A stretch of DNA of 64,000 nt from Inquilinus limosus DSM 16000 (GCF_000423185.1 NZ_AUHM01000038.1:1-64000); one strand, 5' to 3'. Shown: positions 16,201 through 24,242, counted from the stretch's first letter. Notes: a model not told the origin generated them from the sequence alone. Numbers and translations: made by a program.

Positions 16201-18181
16201 CGCCGTTCAGCCGGTCGATAACGCCGTCCAGCTCGGCCACCGTGCGTGGGGTCGACTTCTCGACCTCGTCGGCCAACTTGGTGAACTCGAGGCCAGCGTC
16301 ATTGCCGAACAGCCGGTCCAGCAGCGAGCCGCCGGCGGACACGGTCGCCCGGCCGGCTGCGCCCGAGATCCTTGCCTGGATCGCGTCGATCGCCGCCGTC
16401 GCGTCCTCGGCACTGCGCCTTGCCGCCGCCTGCGTCGAGGCCAGCATGTCGGTGCCCAGCTGCTTGACTGCGCCGCTCGCCGCCTCCGCGGCCTGCGGCA
16501 CGTAGTCGAGGGAGCGCGCCGCCAGCTCCATGGCACGGGAGTAGGACTGCGCCGAGCGCTCGCCAGCGTCCTGGGCGGTTGCCAGGAGCGTGACTCCGAT
16601 CACGGCGGCAGTCGCCACGATGCCGGGAACGCCGCCGACAAAGGTCAGCGCGCTGGATGCCAAGCCCCGCGCCCGCGCCGCCATGCTCGCCCGCTCCTGG
16701 GCTGCCGCATTCGCGCTGGTCGCGGCTGCATTCGCCTCGGCCGCGGTCGCTGCGGCGAGATCGGCAGCACGCAACTGGGCAAGAGCTTCAACCGACACCC
16801 CAATCGCGGCTCGTCTCTGGACGGCAGCCCGTGCCGCTGCCAGATCAGCGGCGGCGTGCTGGTAGGCAGCCTGGGCCGCGGCCACTTCCGCCTGCGACTG
16901 GGCGAGCACCGCCGCACGCCGAGCAGCGGCATCAGCGATGCTGCTTCTCATGGAAGTCGCCAGCCGGACGAGCCCAACCGCCGCCAGGCCGGCGACCGCA
17001 GCCCCCACCAGCTCGAAGTTGCCCCCGAGCGCCACAAGGGTATTCGCGAGCAGAGCGGCGGCGCCGGTGGCGGCTGCGGCTTGGCCCACCCACCGCTCCG
17101 CCCCGTTCAACATGACCGTCCAGCCTTCGCCGATGGTCGCCTGCATCCGCTGGTATTCGGCGTCGATCGCCTCGGCCTGGGACAGCAGCGCCTTGACCAC
17201 GGTCTCGGCCGTGAGCTGGCCTTGCTCCGCCATCGCGCGAAGCTCGCCCCGGGTCTTGCCCAAGGCATCCGCGAGCGCCTGGGCCAGGCGCGGTGCCTGC
17301 TCCATGACGCTGTTGAACTCTTCGCCGCGCAGGACGCCCGAGGACAAACCCTGCAGCAGCTGCATGACCGCGGCGTCGGCCGACGCCTGGGAACCGCCGG
17401 AGACGCGGAAGCCCTGGTTGATGGTCCTGGTCACGGCGAGGATCGAGCCCTCGGACACCTTGAGGGTCGCGGCGGCGCGCGAAATCCCCGAGAACAGCTC
17501 GGCCGTGGAGCCGAGCGCGCTGCGGGTGTCCTGCGCCAGGCCGAAGACGGCCAGCCGGAGACGCGTGACGTCGTTCTCGTTGGCCGCGACCAGGCGCAGG
17601 CGGTTGCCGACGATGGTCCAGCCATCGGCCATCTGGGTGAGCTGCTGGACCGTGACGCCGATCCCGAGCGCCGCCAGCATCCCGCGAAGGCCGCCGAGCG
17701 AGCCGGTAAGGACCGAAACCGCGCTGTTGCTGTTGGCGGCCTGGCGCTCCAGCCCGGCAACCTCGCCGGTGGCCTGCTGCGCCGCCGCGCCGAGCTGGCG
17801 GACGCCGGCAGCGCCCGAGGCCGCCTGCAGCGCCATGGCCGCGGCAGCGGCACTCATCGCCCGCGCCGCAGCCGCTAGCTCGGCGACATCGCGGCCGGCC
17901 GCACCGGACCTCTGCCCCAGCGTCCCAGCATCGTTGGCCGCCGTGGCGGCCTGGCGCGCCATGGCGGCGGCAGCGGCGCCGGCCGCCTGCTCGGCCGTGG
18001 TCAGCTTCGCCGTGTCGGCTGCCGCGGCCTGCGCCGCATCGCCGATCTGGTCGATCGCCGCCGCCGCACCGTCGGCCGGCGCCGCCTTGCCGATGTCTGC
18101 GATCGACGCCTTGAAGTCGCGGACGCGCTTCTCGGCCTCATCGGCGTCGACATCGATGCGCATCGCGATCTTGAGGGTCAT
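13220..18181 (-). CDS. Tail tape measure protein
   Basis: 1653 residues. Very Ala/Gln/Glu-rich with long helical stretches. A tape-measure N-terminal domain (about residues 165-340) contains FSGISRAAATLKVSEGSILAVTRTINQGF, LRGEEFNSVMEQAPRLAQALA and MAEQGQLTAETVVKAL, the hallmark of lambda-H-like proteins. Glycine-rich hydrophobic segments follow near residues 1400-1560. It sits right after the frameshifted chaperones, with the start overlapping their stop. Length predicts a long siphoviral tail. Confidence 0.95.
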   Translation of the reverse strand: MTLKIAMRIDVDADEAEKRVRDFKASIADIGKAAPADGAAAAIDQIGDAAQAAAADTAKLTTAEQAAGAAAAAMARQAATAANDAGTLGQRSGAAGRDVAELAAAARAMSAAAAAMALQAASGAAGVRQLGAAAQQATGEVAGLERQAANSNSAVSVLTGSLGGLRGMLAALGIGVTVQQLTQMADGWTIVGNRLRLVAANENDVTRLRLAVFGLAQDTRSALGSTAELFSGISRAAATLKVSEGSILAVTRTINQGFRVSGGSQASADAAVMQLLQGLSSGVLRGEEFNSVMEQAPRLAQALADALGKTRGELRAMAEQGQLTAETVVKALLSQAEAIDAEYQRMQATIGEGWTVMLNGAERWVGQAAAATGAAALLANTLVALGGNFELVGAAVAGLAAVGLVRLATSMRSSIADAAARRAAVLAQSQAEVAAAQAAYQHAAADLAAARAAVQRRAAIGVSVEALAQLRAADLAAATAAEANAAATSANAAAQERASMAARARGLASSALTFVGGVPGIVATAAVIGVTLLATAQDAGERSAQSYSRAMELAARSLDYVPQAAEAASGAVKQLGTDMLASTQAAARRSAEDATAAIDAIQARISGAAGRATVSAGGSLLDRLFGNDAGLEFTKLADEVEKSTPRTVAELDGVIDRLNGVRERAQALGAGGVVTRIDTFTKALLDQRTVLAEEENRLANANRVLAETERRQQAAAREAQGFNQALREQRDMMNRYTGNDGAGVRRDIAAAAAPQVTAARGAAAALDSAGLAGLSRFRVEQQLAAQAAKDAEKIFKDYQAAQGVTGEKALSLAEGLKSQNAQLRLAAQAAQEAGRATAELNAETERRERLAKLDQDNRDLQVALLAWRALPNGVRDYARAVEEATVSSRAAAMARDIGRGDDPAAIEAITAKLRQRLDLERQIKEEQDKQALAARIHDTATGGLSGYNRELELAAKLLAEGRISQEEFSAAASRISVEGFEAYRKAVKDGNTELAAAIKAQIEAQAKIAWGAMQAKAALDDVISRALDAMISLTQAGSQAGGILGWVAGMANGVLTRARQAQGEPETVPSWDEYWKGVQGQWSTWSQGHGGSGGSKKESDFDKESKRLKDQIRDVQLQADTIGLSSEAAARLTAQRRLLTAAEQDGRKVTAELTAEIDKQADSYAKASEAQRQAQIAQRQRETLAGNTVSLVGSTARPAEARSRELADLSRMGRLIQGGDPTMLDKLAESGYSVADALEAIRRRTLELQNPGLSGFLDGFKTSFRELATTIVKGGADASNALQSFLDSLYSLALDKFAFEPLGEAADALFDDIARGAGLGRSPGPTQPANDNPSGGGIGGLLGGLASSLFGGAANDNAAAASISIGTASITVGSGLPGIGGGANGDLLGGIAQAATDTKMAADQFNQNFGSGLNSVTEGVEQQGSGFLSGLGGAFGSIVNGIGSFLGDIGGGIGDFLGSVGSWLGFAKGAAFVRGAVQPFAAGTVVTGPTYFPMAGGRTGLMGEAGPEAIMPLISGARGLAVRAANHNGQIVPLHLTRLSDGTLGVALPPAQPFAQGGVFGGYIPAPPPATVGGAAGAGGGQPAANVKVEVVRGDGVRADVQQDRGPDGEEIIRIVTRRVTQNFVQGMARGDSDEAQAIATRFALNRAMGNRS

Positions 18182-18564
18182 CGGCGGTTCAGTTCCTCGA
18201 TCGCCGCGCCTTCCATGATCTGGAGGCCGGCCCAGAGTTCAGGGGTGTTGTCGATACTGGCCAGGGCGAGGCCGGCGCGGGCGCCGGCGTAGTCGAGGCC
18301 GAGGTAGAGGATCCGGCCGGGACCGAGCCCGCCGGGAACGGCGCCGGTGCGCCATTGGGTGCAGACGGCGGACCAGGCGCAGACGGCGGGCCAGTTCTCG
18401 GGAAACACGCCGAAGTCGCCGGTCGAGAGGAGACCGAGGCGTCGCTTCGCCTCCGCGATCTCGGCCTCGGTGGCGCCGAGCCGCCGGAGATCCTTGATGG
18501 CCTCCGGCTCGCCCTCCGCCCGGCTGGGCTTTCCGCGCGCCCATCGCTGGGCCGCCTCGATCAG
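18178..18564 (-). CDS. Tail assembly chaperone, -1 frame extension (DUF1799, lambda T-like)
   Basis: 128 codons without an ATG at the beginning. The frame opens at the CTG that overlaps the TGA of the upstream chaperone and reads LIEAAQRWARGK, then GDFGVFPENWPAVCAWSAVCTQWRTG and GLDYAGARAGL, matching DUF1799. It is reached by a -1 slip on G_GGA_AAC just before the stop, so the product would be a 238-residue fusion of chaperone and extension, as in lambda G/GT. A GTG at 18408 could give a shorter independent product. It directly precedes the tape measure. Confidence 0.8.
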   Translation of the reverse strand: MIEAAQRWARGKPSRAEGEPEAIKDLRRLGATEAEIAEAKRRLGLLSTGDFGVFPENWPAVCAWSAVCTQWRTGAVPGGLGPGRILYLGLDYAGARAGLALASIDNTPELWAGLQIMEGAAIEELNRR

Positions 18565-18893
18565 TTTCCCTTTCGGGCCGCCGTGATGCCGTCGAAATAC
18601 GTGTCGATCAGGCCGCGTCGCGCGATCGGATGATTAAGCACCTGGTCGCGGACGGTATCGCTGTAGGACAGCGTCTTACCGGTCTCATCCGTGATGTCGG
18701 ACAGCTCGACAATAACCCGATGCAGGAACCGTGTGGTGTCGTCGGCCTTCATCAGGTCGAAGCTGTTCGTCTCCTCGACCGACAGCAGGTTGTACGTCGC
18801 GAAGAAGGACGAATCCGTGTAGCCGCCGCCCATGGTCGGCGTGCGGATTTCGACCTTGCGCTTGAAGGTCGGATTGGCCTCGACTTTGAACAT
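18561..18893 (-). CDS. Tail assembly chaperone (lambda G-like)
   Basis: A 110-residue protein starting at ATG 18893, with AAAGGA about 12 nt upstream. It contains FKRKVEIRTPTMGG and FDLMKADDTTRFLHRVIVELSDI, a tail-chaperone-like composition, and lies between tail tube and tape measure. It ends KGN-stop with the slippery heptamer as its last two sense codons, so a fraction of ribosomes should extend it into the DUF1799 frame. Confidence 0.82.
   Translation of the reverse strand: MFKVEANPTFKRKVEIRTPTMGGGYTDSSFFATYNLLSVEETNSFDLMKADDTTRFLHRVIVELSDITDETGKTLSYSDTVRDQVLNHPIARRGLIDTYFDGITAARKGN
18564..18570 (-). promoter_or_regulatory. Programmed -1 frameshift heptamer G_GGA_AAC
   Basis: On the minus strand the zero-frame codons are aaG GGA AAC TGA. 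X_XXY_YYZ is satisfied (GGG AAA C), and the -1 frame continues openly as CTG ATC GAG for 128 codons. Lambda uses GGGAAAG at the same place. The stop immediately after the site is a known stimulator. Confidence 0.8.
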
Positions 18894-18907
18894 CTGAGCT
18901 GTGTCCT

Positions 18908-19846
18908 TTAGGTGAGCGTGATGGTGAACTGGTCGTTGCCGGCGGTCGGGAGCGGCGTGAGGGACAGCGGCCACTCGACGATCTTCTGATTGTTCTGGTA
19001 GCCGCTCAGCCGCTTGACTTGGCACTTCGGGCACTCGACTTCGGTGATGAAGCCGGGGTCCGTGCCGTGCTGCATGAGGAACGGCACCTTGCGGCGCTCG
19101 ACCGCGGCGTCGAAGGGGTCGAAGACGTCCAGCTCCATCGCCTCTACGACGGCGGCGATGGACTCCGCCCGATCGACGATCAGGATGGACTCCGAACCCA
19201 CCAGGAACCGGCCCTGGACGTCGTTGCCGAGATCCACGTTGGTCGACCGCATCACCATCGTGATGCCGTCGATCTGGTAGACGGGCGTATTGACGGACGT
19301 CGCCAGCTCGGGGTCTTTGAAGCCGGCGAAGCTGATGCCCGCCGGCGGCGCCTGCTTGGTCGGCTTGCGCCAGAGGCCGGTGAGCGTGACCCGCAGCTTG
19401 GGGATCTTCTGGGCCTCGACCTGCAGCACGGCGGTGTCACGGGTGCCGATCAGCGCATGCTTGGTGCTTTCGATGAAGAAATGCACCGTCACCGCCTCAT
19501 GCGCCCGGCTGACCGGACGGTATTCGACGCTGGTCCCGGCGGTGATGACCTCAGCCAGGCCGCAGGCGCGGGCGATCGGGCTCCAGGCCGGCGCCGTGCC
19601 GGCGGTGCCGGACCCGACCAGCTCGACGCTGAAGGTCAGGATCGCGTGCAGGCCGGCGGGCAGCTCCTCGTCCGCGCCAAGCCAGGGCATTTCGAGGTTG
19701 CGCGCCTCGTCCGTCCCCTCCATCGGGCGGAACTCGACGTCGGTCACCAGCATGGCGTCCGCCGCGGTGGGAGCGGCATCGGTGCCGTAGGTGGCCTCGG
19801 TCTTGATCAGGAGAGTCTTGCTCTCCCAGCGCAGCGGCTCGGCCAT
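18908..19846 (-). CDS. Major tail tube protein
   Basis: A 312-residue, beta-rich protein starting MAEPLRWESKTLLIKTEATYGTDAAPT, a start typical of tail tubes of Mu-like siphophages. It lies between the tail terminator cluster and the chaperones. A CPKC pair near residue 275 is unusual but conserved function is not obvious. Confidence 0.85.
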   Translation of the reverse strand: MAEPLRWESKTLLIKTEATYGTDAAPTAADAMLVTDVEFRPMEGTDEARNLEMPWLGADEELPAGLHAILTFSVELVGSGTAGTAPAWSPIARACGLAEVITAGTSVEYRPVSRAHEAVTVHFFIESTKHALIGTRDTAVLQVEAQKIPKLRVTLTGLWRKPTKQAPPAGISFAGFKDPELATSVNTPVYQIDGITMVMRSTNVDLGNDVQGRFLVGSESILIVDRAESIAAVVEAMELDVFDPFDAAVERRKVPFLMQHGTDPGFITEVECPKCQVKRLSGYQNNQKIVEWPLSLTPLPTAGNDQFTITLT

Positions 19847-19849
19847 GGA

Positions 19850-20026
19850 TCAGCCCTTCGCGTTGGTCTTGGGGGTGTCGGCCGGGGCCTCGGGCGCCGC
19901 GGCGGGCGTTGTCGCCGGCTGCGGCGCCGGGGCCGGCGCCTGCGGCCGGGTGTCGGTGAAGGCGACACGCTGCAGCGTGCCGTCCGGCTTGCGGACGTAG
20001 CTGCCGCCCGCCTTTGGGATGCTCAT
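19850..20026 (-). CDS. Small Pro/Ala-rich phage protein
   Basis: A 58-residue protein (MSIPKAGGSYVRKPDGTLQRV then a Pro/Ala tail), starting at ATG 20026 behind GAGGG. Small proteins of this type often lie between tail terminator and tail tube genes in these phages. The role is unknown. Confidence 0.65.
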   Translation of the reverse strand: MSIPKAGGSYVRKPDGTLQRVAFTDTRPQAPAPAPQPATTPAAAPEAPADTPKTNAKG

Positions 20027-20463
20027 GGGGTGACCCTCAGAAGTTGCGACATGGAAAAATCGACCTGGTAGAAGGCCGTCCCGGCATTGAGACCGAGAAG
20101 CGCGCCGCGCTCGGCTGCGAGCGGCCCCCAGGCGCTCGGCGCCTTCCATCCGGCCACGGCCCGAAGGACCAGGTCTTCGAGCTGGTCGACCTCCGGGATG
20201 GTGGCCTCACCGATCGCATCGCCGGCGAACTCCACGACCAGGATCACGGCCAGGCGCCGGACCAGCTCCTGGCTGTGCAAACCGGTGGCCGAGGTTGGTG
20301 CGCCGGCGCGGAAGCCCAGCGGCACGACGAAGGCCGCGGTTCCCCCTTGCGGCAGTGAGCCGGCCTTGATCAGCGCCTCCAGCTCGCCGGCCCGGCCGAT
20401 CCGGCCGGCCAGGCTCGGGATCCTCTCGGCCAGCCGCGCCATGACCTCGTCGACCACGGTCAT
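20023..20463 (-). CDS. Tail terminator / Gp37-like protein
   Basis: A 146-residue protein starting at ATG 20463. Its position after the virion morphogenesis protein and before the tail tube, and the pattern ELVRRLAVILVVEF...LEDLVLRAVAGW, fit the tail-completion (Gp37) family that caps the tail and joins it to the connector. Confidence 0.7.
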   Translation of the reverse strand: MTVVDEVMARLAERIPSLAGRIGRAGELEALIKAGSLPQGGTAAFVVPLGFRAGAPTSATGLHSQELVRRLAVILVVEFAGDAIGEATIPEVDQLEDLVLRAVAGWKAPSAWGPLAAERGALLGLNAGTAFYQVDFSMSQLLRVTP

Positions 20464-20957
20464 GGCCGCGGCTCCGCGATGGCGAGCCAGTCCTCGGCCT
20501 GGGCGACGATCTCGGCCGTGTCGTCGTCGTCGATGCCGAGATACGGCCGTGCCGGCATCTTCACCGAGGCCGCCATGCGCCAGCCCAGGTCCCCGGGCAA
20601 CTTGAAGTGCAGCGCCCCAGCGGCTTTCGGCACGATGGTGCCGCCCATCTGGTGGATGCGGGCGTACTCGACGTCGCTCCCCCACTCGACGCCGTGATCA
20701 TCGGCCAGGTGGGTGATGCTCTGGTACAGCCGCCCCGACAGGCGCAGCGTGTTGCCGCCCTCGATCAAGGCGCGCAGGGACTTCGGCCAAGGGCTGCCGT
20801 CCGGCGCCTGCTCGCGCTCGAACCGGGCCTGGGTCGAGACCACCATCGCGGCGCCGATATTGTCGTACAGGCCGCGGGCGTTCGTCATCCGCTCGGACAC
20901 CCGCCCAAGCGCCGCCTGGACGACAGCGCTGTCGACCCGTGTCGAAATGCCGACCAT
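20460..20957 (-). CDS. Virion morphogenesis protein (Mu G / tail-completion S family)
   Basis: A 165-residue protein. SPWPKSLRALIEGGNTLRLSGRLYQSITH and YARIHQMGGTIVPK, then ARPYLGIDDDD, are the signature of the phage virion morphogenesis family. It joins head and tail completion. Start and stop overlap both neighbours by a few bases, showing coupled translation. Confidence 0.88.
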   Translation of the reverse strand: MVGISTRVDSAVVQAALGRVSERMTNARGLYDNIGAAMVVSTQARFEREQAPDGSPWPKSLRALIEGGNTLRLSGRLYQSITHLADDHGVEWGSDVEYARIHQMGGTIVPKAAGALHFKLPGDLGWRMAASVKMPARPYLGIDDDDTAEIVAQAEDWLAIAEPRP

Positions 20958-21385
20958 CAGGCGAAGCCCCGCAGGTTCTCGGGCGTGAACACGCGCGGCG
21001 CGCTGGCCGAGGCCGTCCCGGCGCCGGGGCCGGCCTCGGGCTCGATGCCGTCGAGGTCCAGCCGCTGCCGGCCGGCCGCCAGGTCCTGCAGCGTCCTGAT
21101 CGCGTCGCGGTAGTCCGCGGCGATCTTCTCGTCCGGCGCTTTGCGGTGCAGCTTGTAGACTGCGACCACCTCGGCGATGTCGACCAACAGCTTGGGCACG
21201 GATGCGATCGGCAGCCGGTAGCGTGCGGCAAGGTAGCCGTCGATCGTCGCGTCGGTGTCGACCAAGGCGCGCTCGACAACCTCGGCGTCGACTTGGCCCG
21301 TCGCGGGCTGGCCCCGGTCGGTGAGCTGCCCCAGCAGCTTGGCCCCGTACCGGGCCTCGAGCTGAGCCTGGGTGGCGTAGGTCAC
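20957..21385 (-). CDS. Head-tail connector, DUF1320 (Mu gp36-like)
   Basis: A 142-residue protein. MTYATQAQLEARYGAKLLGQLTDRG and ALVDTDATIDGYLAARYRLP are diagnostic of DUF1320. It sits directly after the capsid module as in Mu. Confidence 0.9.
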   Translation of the reverse strand: MTYATQAQLEARYGAKLLGQLTDRGQPATGQVDAEVVERALVDTDATIDGYLAARYRLPIASVPKLLVDIAEVVAVYKLHRKAPDEKIAADYRDAIRTLQDLAAGRQRLDLDGIEPEAGPGAGTASASAPRVFTPENLRGFA

Positions 21386-21555
21386 TTCGCCTTGCCCTTG
21401 CGGCTGGCGTTAGCGGATGCCGGGCCGATGCGCTCGCCAAGCTGGGACACGTCCGCTTCCGAGAGGTCGGGGAGTGGATCGCCGATTTCGAAGCGCTGGC
21501 CGCGATACTTCATCGCGACCAGGGCAACGCGGCGTGTGGGATTGGCGTCTGCCAT
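21382..21555 (-). CDS. Small head-region protein (57 residues)
   Basis: MADANPTRRVALVAMKYRGQRFEIGDPL... is the kind of short ORF seen just after the capsid gene in Mu-like phages (gp35 position). It overlaps both neighbours. The structural role is inferred from position only. Confidence 0.6.
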   Translation of the reverse strand: MADANPTRRVALVAMKYRGQRFEIGDPLPDLSEADVSQLGERIGPASANASRKGKAK

Positions 21556-22496
21556 CAGCTGACCGCGTCCTCGATCAGGTAGCCGGCATAGGCGGCGATC
21601 ACCAGCTCGCGGACGCTCTCGCCCGTCCGGACGCGCTCGCCGCCACGGAGGCCGATGTCCGGGTCGGGGCGCGAGCCCGCGACCTTGTCGCCCCATTGCG
21701 CGGTCGCCGCGAAGGTCAGGTCCGGCGAACGGAACGAGAAGTTGCGGTTGCGGTAGATGAACGCGGCGTGATTGCCCCAGACCCGAGACAGCGCGGCGGG
21801 CTGGCCCTTGCGGGCCGTGTTCAGCCGCGACTGGCCGACGATGATCTCTTCCAGCTCCAGCAGGTCGGCCACCGCCTGGCGCGTGGCCACCGCCTGGTCG
21901 CCGGAGTTGCCGTGGATCGCCTTCGCGACCTTCGGATGCCGGCGCAGCTTCGACCACACCTTCTGGCCGAGGACGCCGATGGTCGGCCGCACCAGGCAGG
22001 CGTCGAGACCTTCGAGGATGTCCTCGATCGGATCGCTGTTCTCGTAGTCGTCCCAGCGGTCGGCCGGCGTGGCGAGCTGGATCTTGTTGCCCACCGGATA
22101 GGTGGCCGGGCTGAACAGCAACCGGGCCGCGCGGATCTCGCGGCCGAGGGCGATGTAGTCGGTCAGCCGCTCGGTCGCGTGGGTCCGCGGGTCGTAGTTC
22201 ATGGTGGCGCCGATGTCGATGTCCTCCTGGGGGATCGGGTCCTCCAGGCCGTAGTCATCGACCGAGCCGTCGCGCTCCTGGGCGCGGAACTCGATCTCGT
22301 TGGGACGGCCCGTGCGGCCGACCTTGGTGTCACCGGTCGCGAAGGATTCGTCGATCGGGTATTCCCACCACTTGAACAGGCGGGACGGCACCACCGCGCG
22401 GGGCAGCACCTGGTCGGCGATGTACGCCTGGTTGCGGTAGCCCACCGCAACGGCGGTGAGCTTCGGGTCGACCGGGAACGGCGCCTGAATGGCCAT
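21555..22496 (-). CDS. Major capsid protein
   Basis: A 313-residue protein starting MAIQAPFPVDPKLTAVAVGYRNQAYIADQVLPR, a typical capsid opening. It contains an RVWGNHAAFIYRNRNFSF beta segment and a C-terminal GESVRELVIAAYAGYLIEDAV. The order after protease/scaffold and decoration protein is exactly that of Mu-like heads. HK97 fold is inferred from family knowledge. Confidence 0.88.
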   Translation of the reverse strand: MAIQAPFPVDPKLTAVAVGYRNQAYIADQVLPRAVVPSRLFKWWEYPIDESFATGDTKVGRTGRPNEIEFRAQERDGSVDDYGLEDPIPQEDIDIGATMNYDPRTHATERLTDYIALGREIRAARLLFSPATYPVGNKIQLATPADRWDDYENSDPIEDILEGLDACLVRPTIGVLGQKVWSKLRRHPKVAKAIHGNSGDQAVATRQAVADLLELEEIIVGQSRLNTARKGQPAALSRVWGNHAAFIYRNRNFSFRSPDLTFAATAQWGDKVAGSRPDPDIGLRGGERVRTGESVRELVIAAYAGYLIEDAVS

Positions 22497-22513
22497 GGGA
22501 CCTCTCTTGGGAG

Positions 22514-22876
22514 TTAGGCGGCGACGCCGCGATCGATGAGGACGGAGCCGATGTCGCCGAGGACGCCGGTCGCCATCGCCTTGCCGATGACGCGATTGCC
22601 GGCGGCGGCGACCACCGCCCGGCCCTGGGCGTCGGCGGTCAGATCGTCGCCGCGGGTCACGGGGCCGCCATACTCGACCTCCGCGACCCCGGTCAGGACG
22701 ACGTCGCAGGAGATGCCCGGCCCGATGGAGCCTAGAAAGTCGACTACACCGATGGTCTTGTCGGCCGGCGCGGTCGCCAGGGCGACGGTGTCGTCGTCGG
22801 CGCCGAACTTGACGATGCGGTGGCCGGCGATGGCCGCAGCGGCAGTGAAGGTCTTGACCAGGCCATGGTTACGCAC
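22514..22876 (-). CDS. Capsid decoration protein, DUF2190-like
   Basis: A 120-residue protein with GTG start at 22876 overlapping the end of the scaffold gene (VRNHGLVKTFTAAAAI). Small beta-barrel pattern: GHRIVKFGADDDTVALATAPADKTIGV ... ISCDVVLTGVAEVEYGGPVTRGDDL. DUF2190 proteins decorate the head surface. Confidence 0.75.
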   Translation of the reverse strand: MRNHGLVKTFTAAAAIAGHRIVKFGADDDTVALATAPADKTIGVVDFLGSIGPGISCDVVLTGVAEVEYGGPVTRGDDLTADAQGRAVVAAAGNRVIGKAMATGVLGDIGSVLIDRGVAA

Positions 22877-23330
22877 GGCGGGCCTCCCCGAAGCTGGTGA
22901 CGTGGTCGACCGCCGCCGCGAAGCTGACGGCGTGGCCCAGCTCCGCCTGCTCGGCCTGATACCTGGCCGCGCGATCGGCGATGGACTTCGGCGATTCCTC
23001 GGCCGGGCGGCCACCGGCGCCGACGACCTCGCCGAAGGCGACCGTCGGCTTCAGCGCCGACAGGAAGCGGCGGAAGAAGGCGGCCGGCGTCTCCTTCTCG
23101 GCGCCTTCCCCCGAGGCGAAGGCCACGGCCTCGCTGTCGTCCAGCGCGGCCAGGAACGCGGCGACCTCCGCCCGATGGCCGGCGGGCACCTTGTTCTGGG
23201 CGACCAGGCCGTCGACGAAGGCCGTCTCGGCCTCCTGCCGGCGCTGGGCGGCGAAGGCGGCGAGCTGCCGGTCCTTCGCCTGGTTTTCCTGGCGCAGCCG
23301 ATCCAGCTCCGCCTTGTCCTCTTCGGACAT
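22869..23330 (-). CDS. Internal scaffold protein (Mu Z-like), nested in the protease gene
   Basis: An in-frame ATG at 23330 (MSEEDKAELDRLRQENQ) has GGAG about 7 nt upstream, giving a 153-residue coiled-coil-rich product equal to the C-terminus of the protease. In Mu, gpZ arises the same way from gene I. Confidence 0.6.
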   Translation of the reverse strand: MSEEDKAELDRLRQENQAKDRQLAAFAAQRRQEAETAFVDGLVAQNKVPAGHRAEVAAFLAALDDSEAVAFASGEGAEKETPAAFFRRFLSALKPTVAFGEVVGAGGRPAEESPKSIADRAARYQAEQAELGHAVSFAAAVDHVTSFGEARRA

Positions 23331-23993
23331 CGGGTTCTCCGTGATGGTGGGGGTGTCAGTGGTGGGCGTGGCCGGCGCCGCATAGGCGACGCGGCTCGCG
23401 ACCGGGTCATCGGGCCTGGCCGCGGCCTCGGCGATGAAGTCCACGTCCCAGGTCGGGATCACCTGGTCGGCCGTCTCCAGCCCGTCCTTGCTGATGAGCC
23501 ATTCGCGGAGGCGGCGGAGAATGCTGGCGAGGGTGCGCTCGGCCCAGGCGAACTCGACCGTGTCGCCGTCGTCCTCGGCCGCGAACTGGACCGGCGGCAG
23601 CCCCTCGACCGCAGGCGGGTGGGCGCCGAGGAAGCCGATATGCTTGAGGTACCAGGTGCCGGGCGCCGGGTTGGACTTGGCGTCGGGCCGGTAGAAGCAG
23701 GCGGAAACGTTGGAGTACCGCCCGTCATTGACGAGCTGGGTGAAGGCGGCCTCGACCCGCTCGGGCGCGACCCGCAGCGTGTTGCCCTTGGCCTCGACCT
23801 TCCCGACCCAGCCCCAGGCCGGGTCCTCGATCTTGGGATGTCCGATGACGAGCGGTGCGGGGCGCAGCGCCGGGTCATACGCGGCAGCCGACGCCGCCAG
23901 ATCCTCCGCCGTGATGGTGACGCGGGCGCCGCTGGCGTCCGTGCGGGTGCCGGCGCGGAAGGCGTCGAAGGGATTGAGCGGGGCGTTGGGCAC
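22869..23993 (-). CDS. Head maturation protease fused to scaffold (Mu I/Z-like)
   Basis: A 374-residue protein. The N-terminal ~200 residues (ITAEDLAASAAAYDPALRPAPLVIGHP ... GFLGAHPPAVEGLPPV) match the Mu I protease family; the conserved His in IGHP and the PPAVEGLP loop are visible. The C-terminal ~150 residues are charged, helical and scaffold-like. As in Mu, an internal start allows separate production of the scaffold. A Mor-type operator lies 63-81 bp upstream. Confidence 0.87.
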   Translation of the reverse strand: MPNAPLNPFDAFRAGTRTDASGARVTITAEDLAASAAAYDPALRPAPLVIGHPKIEDPAWGWVGKVEAKGNTLRVAPERVEAAFTQLVNDGRYSNVSACFYRPDAKSNPAPGTWYLKHIGFLGAHPPAVEGLPPVQFAAEDDGDTVEFAWAERTLASILRRLREWLISKDGLETADQVIPTWDVDFIAEAAARPDDPVASRVAYAAPATPTTDTPTITENPMSEEDKAELDRLRQENQAKDRQLAAFAAQRRQEAETAFVDGLVAQNKVPAGHRAEVAAFLAALDDSEAVAFASGEGAEKETPAAFFRRFLSALKPTVAFGEVVGAGGRPAEESPKSIADRAARYQAEQAELGHAVSFAAAVDHVTSFGEARRA

Positions 23994-24242
23994 AGGCGAA
24001 CCTCGATCGGAACGGGATCGAGGGCTGTGATATGTTGGGAGGCCCCGGCCTAAGCTGGCCCAATCGTTGGGGCAGAGCGCCCCTCCTGGACGGTCTCAGG
24101 CTGCCATTGCGCGACCGCTATGTCCACGCGCCCGCAGCATCGTCGCTAACGGGGGTCTAACGGCCTCTACGGACTTAGGGAGCCCGGACGGGGGGGGGTG
24201 GCCGGGGTTGCGGTAATCCCGGCATCCTGCGCCGCTCAGCGT
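23994..24242 (-). promoter_or_regulatory. Capsid-operon promoter region with Mor-type dyad (24056-24074)
   Basis: This 249-bp space holds a dyad TGGCCCAA-TCG-TTGGGGCA (24056-24074), one mismatch from a perfect copy of the dyad at 33611-33629. On the minus strand an ATATCA/CATATC hexamer follows it by 22-28 nt, with no -35 box, as expected for a promoter activated by a Mor/C dimer at the -35 position. In Mu the PI promoter is in the same place. The space also has CGCTAACG with a partial second copy (24144-24163). No gene is seen here. Confidence 0.6.

Noticed and set aside
13577-17878. A 1433-codon open frame on the plus strand.
   Set aside because: It is the exact antisense of the tape measure gene in GC-rich DNA; its composition (Arg/Gly/Ala/His) is that of a mirror frame and it has no domain or ribosome site.
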